This document shows, in pieces, positions 5,909 to 9,001 of a stretch of 9,001 nt of DNA. Position numbers and translations under genes: made by a program. The notes beneath the pieces are model-generated. The model made no database searches. It was not told where the DNA came from and saw only the letters and a list, made by a program, of their open reading frames with translations. Position 1 is the first letter of the stretch, and each line of letters starts with the position of its first letter. Source of the DNA: Cupriavidus sp. Lineage in GTDB: Bacteria > Pseudomonadota > Gammaproteobacteria > Burkholderiales > Burkholderiaceae. The DNA is taken from assembly GCA_013362725.1 (NCBI GenBank), contig JABFVP010000624.1, positions 1-9,001 on the forward strand. Reading direction: 5' to 3'.

Positions 5909-8137
5909 TCAGTCGGCGGCCGGATCCTCCGCTTCAGCTTCGGCCTGGAGCCCGGCGGGCGCGCCGCGCAGCGACTCGAGGAAGCGCACCACCGTGGCCG
6001 CCTCGCGCGTGCGCGTGAACGGCGGCAGGCTCTGCCAGATCTGGCGCCCGTAGGGCTTCTCGACCAGGCGCGTATCGAAGATCGCCAGCACGCCGCGGTC
6101 CGATTCGGAGCGGATCAGCCGCCCCGCCCCCTGCTTGAGCGTGATCACCGCATGCGGCAGCTGGTGCACGGCAAACGGGCTCAGGCCCTTCTTCTGCAGC
6201 ACCTCCATGCGCGCGGCCAGCACCGGATCGTCGGGCGGTGCGAACGGCAGCTTGTCGATGATCACCAGCGACAGCGCCTCGCCGCGCACGTCCACGCCTT
6301 CCCAGAAACTCTGGCTGCCGACCAGCACCGCATTGCCCAGTTCGCGGAAGCGATCCAGCAGCTCGGTGCGGCTGGCCTGGCCCTGCACCAGCAGCGGCAG
6401 GTTCAGGCCGCGCTCAGCAAAGGCGTCATAGAGCAGGTCCGACGCGCGCTGCACCGCGCGCAGCGTGGTGCACAGCAGGAAGGTGCGCCCGCCGGCCGCC
6501 TCGATCAGCGGCAGCGCGGCCTGCACCACCGCATCGGTGAACTGCGGCGACTGCGGCGCGGGCATGTCGCGCGGCACGTACAGCAGGCCCTGCTTCGCGT
6601 AATCGAACGGGCTCGGCAGTGTCAGCGAGCGCTCCTTGTCGAGCCCCAGCTGCGCGGCGTAATGGGTGAAATTGCCCTTCACCGACAGCGTCGCCGAGGT
6701 GAACACCCACGCGCGCGGCTGGCCGCCGCGCTGCCGCGTGAAGATCGGCGCGATCGACAGCGGCGTGCGATGCAGCTGCACGGTATGCGAGAACACCTCG
6801 ACCCAGCGCACGGTTTCCGGGCCAGTGGATGCCGTGGCCTCTGCCTGCGCTTCGCCCTCCTGAGGCTGCGGTGCCGGCGCGGCCGGGGCATCGGTGCGCC
6901 AGGCAGCCAGCTTGTTGGCCAGCTCGAGCGCGCGACGGTGGCATTGCTGCAGCGACTCGGCGCGCTCGGCCTGGCTTTCGAGCATCTCGACGAAGTCCGA
7001 CAGCGCTGCGTCGAGCGCATCGAGGGTCTCGCTGAAGGGTTCGGCGATGCGGCGGTCGGCCTCGATCTGGCCCAGCGCCAGGCGCGCGTTGTCCTTGCCG
7101 AAGGCCAGGCGCAGGTCGCGCGCGGCGCGCTCCAGCGGCGCCCCCAGCGCGACCCAGTCGACCGCATCGCGGGCATGCGACAGGCCCTCGGCCACGGTAT
7201 CGCGCGCGATCTCGAGCAGCTGGCTGGTCGACAGGGTCTCGCCGAAGAACAGCGTGGCGGTCTCGGGCAGCTGGTGTGCCTCGTCGAAGATCACGGTGTT
7301 GGCCGCGGGCAGCAGCTCGGCCATGCCGGTGTCGCGCAGCACCACATCGGCAAAGAACAGGTGGTGGTTGACCACCACCACGTCGGCCTGCTGCGCTTCC
7401 TTGCGCGCGCGCATCACGAAGCAGTCCTTGTAATACGGACATTCCGAACCGAGGCAGTTGTCGCGCGTGGAGGTCACCATCTGCCAGACGGGGGCGTTCT
7501 CCGGCACCGACGCCAGTTCCGCCTTGTCGCCGGTCGAGGTTTCCTTGATGAAGCGCCCGATCTCGCGCAGCCACGCCGCATCCTGGCGCGAGGCCAGGCG
7601 CCCGCCGGCCTGCGCGCGCTCCAGGTGATAGTGGCAAACGTAGTTGGCGCGCCCCTTGAGCAGCGCCACCGAGACCGGCACGTTGAGCGCGTGGCGCACG
7701 GTCGGGATGTCGCGCAGGAACAGCTGGTCCTGCAGGTTCTTGGTGCCGGTCGACAGGATCACCTTGCCGCCCCACAGCATCGCCGGCACCAGGTAAGCGT
7801 AGGTCTTGCCGGTGCCGGTACCGGCCTCGACGATGACCGAATCGTTCTGCGCGATCGCGCCGGCGACGGCCTCGGCCATCTGGTGCTGCGACGCACGCGG
7901 GCGGTACCCGGGAATGGCCTGGGCCAGCGTGCCGGTATCGGCGAAGATGGTGGCAAGCTCGGCGCCGCGGCTGGCGGCGGCATCGGCCTGCGCGGCATGC
8001 GCGGGCGCCGCGGCCTCGCTGGGGTCGCTGGGGTCGCTCGGGTCGCTGTCCAGGGACAACTGGCGGGAATCGGGAAGATCGGACAAGGTGGGGAATATTG
8101 TATGGGCTGCGGCCAACCGGCAGCGATCACCGGCCAT
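5909..8137 (-). CDS. dinG: DinG/YoaA-type ATP-dependent DNA helicase with iron-sulfur cluster
   Basis: This 742-aa XPD-like superfamily 2 helicase should unwind DNA 5' to 3' and act on structures such as R-loops, D-loops or stalled forks. Motifs appear in order: the Q-like region RASQHQMAEAV (81-91), Walker A GTGTGKT (106-112), four cysteines Cys168, Cys228, Cys233 and Cys239 spaced as the XPD-type 4Fe-4S site, DEAH (285-288), SATL (481-484), FWEGVDVRGEALS (611-623) and QGAGRLIR (669-676). An Ala/Pro/Gln-rich linker at about 417-440 and an acidic C-terminus are less conserved. The first 60 residues are low complexity with an SDP repeat. The start is uncertain: ATG 8137 has no clear ribosome binding site, and a TTG at 8086 (SDLPDSRQ) is possible. 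DinG versus YoaA naming is not resolved. It lies 25 nt after the YdcH-like gene and converges on bamD. Confidence 0.93.
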   Translation of the reverse strand: MAGDRCRLAAAHTIFPTLSDLPDSRQLSLDSDPSDPSDPSEAAAPAHAAQADAAASRGAELATIFADTGTLAQAIPGYRPRASQHQMAEAVAGAIAQNDSVIVEAGTGTGKTYAYLVPAMLWGGKVILSTGTKNLQDQLFLRDIPTVRHALNVPVSVALLKGRANYVCHYHLERAQAGGRLASRQDAAWLREIGRFIKETSTGDKAELASVPENAPVWQMVTSTRDNCLGSECPYYKDCFVMRARKEAQQADVVVVNHHLFFADVVLRDTGMAELLPAANTVIFDEAHQLPETATLFFGETLSTSQLLEIARDTVAEGLSHARDAVDWVALGAPLERAARDLRLAFGKDNARLALGQIEADRRIAEPFSETLDALDAALSDFVEMLESQAERAESLQQCHRRALELANKLAAWRTDAPAAPAPQPQEGEAQAEATASTGPETVRWVEVFSHTVQLHRTPLSIAPIFTRQRGGQPRAWVFTSATLSVKGNFTHYAAQLGLDKERSLTLPSPFDYAKQGLLYVPRDMPAPQSPQFTDAVVQAALPLIEAAGGRTFLLCTTLRAVQRASDLLYDAFAERGLNLPLLVQGQASRTELLDRFRELGNAVLVGSQSFWEGVDVRGEALSLVIIDKLPFAPPDDPVLAARMEVLQKKGLSPFAVHQLPHAVITLKQGAGRLIRSESDRGVLAIFDTRLVEKPYGRQIWQSLPPFTRTREAATVVRFLESLRGAPAGLQAEAEAEDPAAD
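8021..8047. repeat. Three tandem 9-bp units inside dinG
   Basis: The unit ggggtcgct occurs at 8021-8029 and 8030-8038, then cgggtcgct at 8039-8047. On the minus strand each unit encodes Ser-Asp-Pro, giving the DSDPSDPSDPSE run near residues 30-41 of the helicase, in its disordered N-terminus. In-frame slippage could change copy number between strains. Confidence 0.75.
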
Positions 8138-8162
8138 CGCCGCGCCCGGGGTGCGTCGGCGC

Positions 8163-8366
8163 TCAGGCCGGCACGTCGGGTTCGAGCTGGAGCTGCAGCA
8201 GCGTAATGGCGTCCTTCAGCTTGAGCCGGCGCTTCTTCAGCCGGCGCAGCTGCAATTCGTCGTGGACCGCATCGCCGGCCAGCCGGTCGATCAGGAAGTC
8301 GAGATCGCGGTGCTCGATCTGCAGCTCCATGATGCGCCGTTCCAGGGTATTGAGGTTGCTGTCCAT
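8163..8366 (-). CDS. YdcH family (DUF465) small coiled-coil protein
   Basis: The 67-aa product resembles the short YdcH/DUF465 family of Proteobacteria, whose function is not established. It is predicted to be almost entirely helical: LERRIMELQIEHRDLDFLIDRL is followed by DELQLRRLKKRRLKLKDAI, the typical two-helix layout with a charged His/Asp-Asp-Leu segment and a Leu-Arg-Arg-Leu-Lys-Lys turn. No signal peptide or membrane segment is seen, so a cytoplasmic location is expected. The ATG at 8366 has GGAGG (complement of 8372-8376) five nt upstream, a strong ribosome binding site. It sits 32 nt after the coiled-coil gene and 25 nt before dinG on the same strand, so the three may be co-transcribed. 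Confidence 0.88.
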   Translation of the reverse strand: MDSNLNTLERRIMELQIEHRDLDFLIDRLAGDAVHDELQLRRLKKRRLKLKDAITLLQLQLEPDVPA

Positions 8367-8398
8367 CTATGCCTCCGCTGCCATCACGGTGCCGTGGC

Positions 8399-9001
8399 TC
8401 AGAAGCCGAACGGACGCGGCGCCGATGCCGGGCCCTGTTGCTGCTCCCTGGCCTTGGCGCGCCGCTCTTCCAGCGCCTTCTGGCGTTGTTCGAGGTCGCG
8501 CTGCTTGGCGTCGTATGCCTTCACGTTCTCCTCGCGCTGGCGGGCCTGTTGCGCGCCCTTCTGCTGCGCCTCGCGCATGCGGGCGTCGAAGTCGGACTGC
8601 TTCTGCTGGTAGGCCTGCGCGTTGGCCGCGCGCTGCGGGGCCTCGGCCTGGCGCTGGGCGTCGCGCAGCTGCTGTTCCTGCTGCTTCTTCTCGAATGCCT
8701 CGCGGCTGGCCTGCTCGCTCGCGGCACGCTGCGGCTGGCTGGCCTCGAATTCGGCGCTGCGCAGGGCCTGTTCGCGGTCGCGCTCGGCGGCGCGGTGGGC
8801 GCGCTCGGCCTCGCCCACTTCCAGCTCGCGCTTGCGCAGCACCTGCAGCTCCTCGCGCTGGATTTCCTTGGCGTTGTCGATGCAGCGGGTGACGAAGAAC
8901 TTGCTGTAGCACTCGCGCTCGGCAGCGGCGAAACGGTAGTTGGTCCACGCGCGCGAATCGCCGATGGCCTTGCGCTCGGCGGCAAAGTCGCGCACCGCAG
9001 C
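8399..9001 (-). CDS. Conserved hypothetical coiled-coil protein, C-terminal part
   Basis: The reading frame is open to the right edge, so the start is missing; 200 codons are visible. A GTG at 8995 is in frame, but open codons continue past it, so it need not be the start. The visible part contains ECYSKFFVTRCID, with two cysteines eight residues apart (ECY and RCI) that could form a disulfide, then a long helix rich in Gln, Glu, Arg and Ala, such as RAAERDREQALRSAEFEAS and KQRDLEQRQKALEERRAK, ending in a Pro/Ala tail PASAPRPFGF. Similar beta-proteobacterial proteins that I recall are exported and have no assigned function. A signal peptide would lie outside the window. TolA-like coiled coils share only composition with it. 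It precedes the YdcH-like gene by 32 nt on the same strand. Confidence 0.82.
   Translation of the reverse strand, partial: AAVRDFAAERKAIGDSRAWTNYRFAAAERECYSKFFVTRCIDNAKEIQREELQVLRKRELEVGEAERAHRAAERDREQALRSAEFEASQPQRAASEQASREAFEKKQQEQQLRDAQRQAEAPQRAANAQAYQQKQSDFDARMREAQQKGAQQARQREENVKAYDAKQRDLEQRQKALEERRAKAREQQQGPASAPRPFGF

Noticed and set aside
8021..8047. CRISPR-like array
   Set aside because: The repeats are 9-bp head-to-tail units inside a coding sequence with no spacers.
6152..8206. Long plus-strand open frame opposite dinG (684 codons)
   Set aside because: The opposite strand encodes all helicase motifs in order; this frame shows none and is rich in Arg, Gln, His and Gly.
7806..8892. 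Plus-strand open frames across the dinG start and the small genes
   Set aside because: They are Arg/Ser/Ala-rich shadows of three minus-strand genes with better ribosome binding sites and composition.

Overview
The window looks like chromosomal DNA of a Cupriavidus species (beta-proteobacterium, relatives of C. necator, formerly Ralstonia eutropha). The basis is high GC, strong G/C bias at third codon positions, and a class I polyhydroxyalkanoate (PHA) synthase almost identical to my recollection of C. necator H16 PhaC. The promoter, leader and phaC-phaA spacer also resemble H16. It is not H16 itself: PhaC carries four extra residues and scattered substitutions.

Left part (1-2600, minus strand): the start of the PHA operon. 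A sigma70-type promoter near 2565-2594 is followed by an untranslated leader of about 300 nt, then phaC, an 80-nt spacer holding a strong hairpin, and the first 131 codons of phaA, which runs off the left edge. PhaA condenses acetyl-CoA to acetoacetyl-CoA. A reductase, normally phaB and outside this window, reduces it. PhaC polymerises the resulting (R)-3-hydroxybutyryl-CoA into storage granules.

Middle (2600-5900): a small two-helix membrane protein gene of unknown function runs divergently from phaC. It converges on pgeF (YfiH/laccase-domain protein), whose start lies inside the end of rluD (23S rRNA pseudouridine synthase). bamD (outer-membrane assembly lipoprotein) is divergent from rluD and ends at a strong, probably bidirectional, terminator.

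Right part (5900-9001, minus strand): a dinG-type iron-sulfur DNA helicase, a small YdcH/DUF465 coiled-coil protein and the end of a Cys-containing, Gln/Glu/Arg/Ala-rich coiled-coil protein cut by the right edge. They are closely spaced and co-oriented, so could share a transcript.

The genes are mostly housekeeping plus PHA metabolism. I see no mobile element, CRISPR array, phage gene, tRNA or rRNA. The least explained feature is the phaC leader: its complementary segments can form a closing stem around two hairpins, and comparison with the remembered H16 leader suggests compensatory changes. A TGC-N3-GCA dyad overlaps the phaC -10 box.
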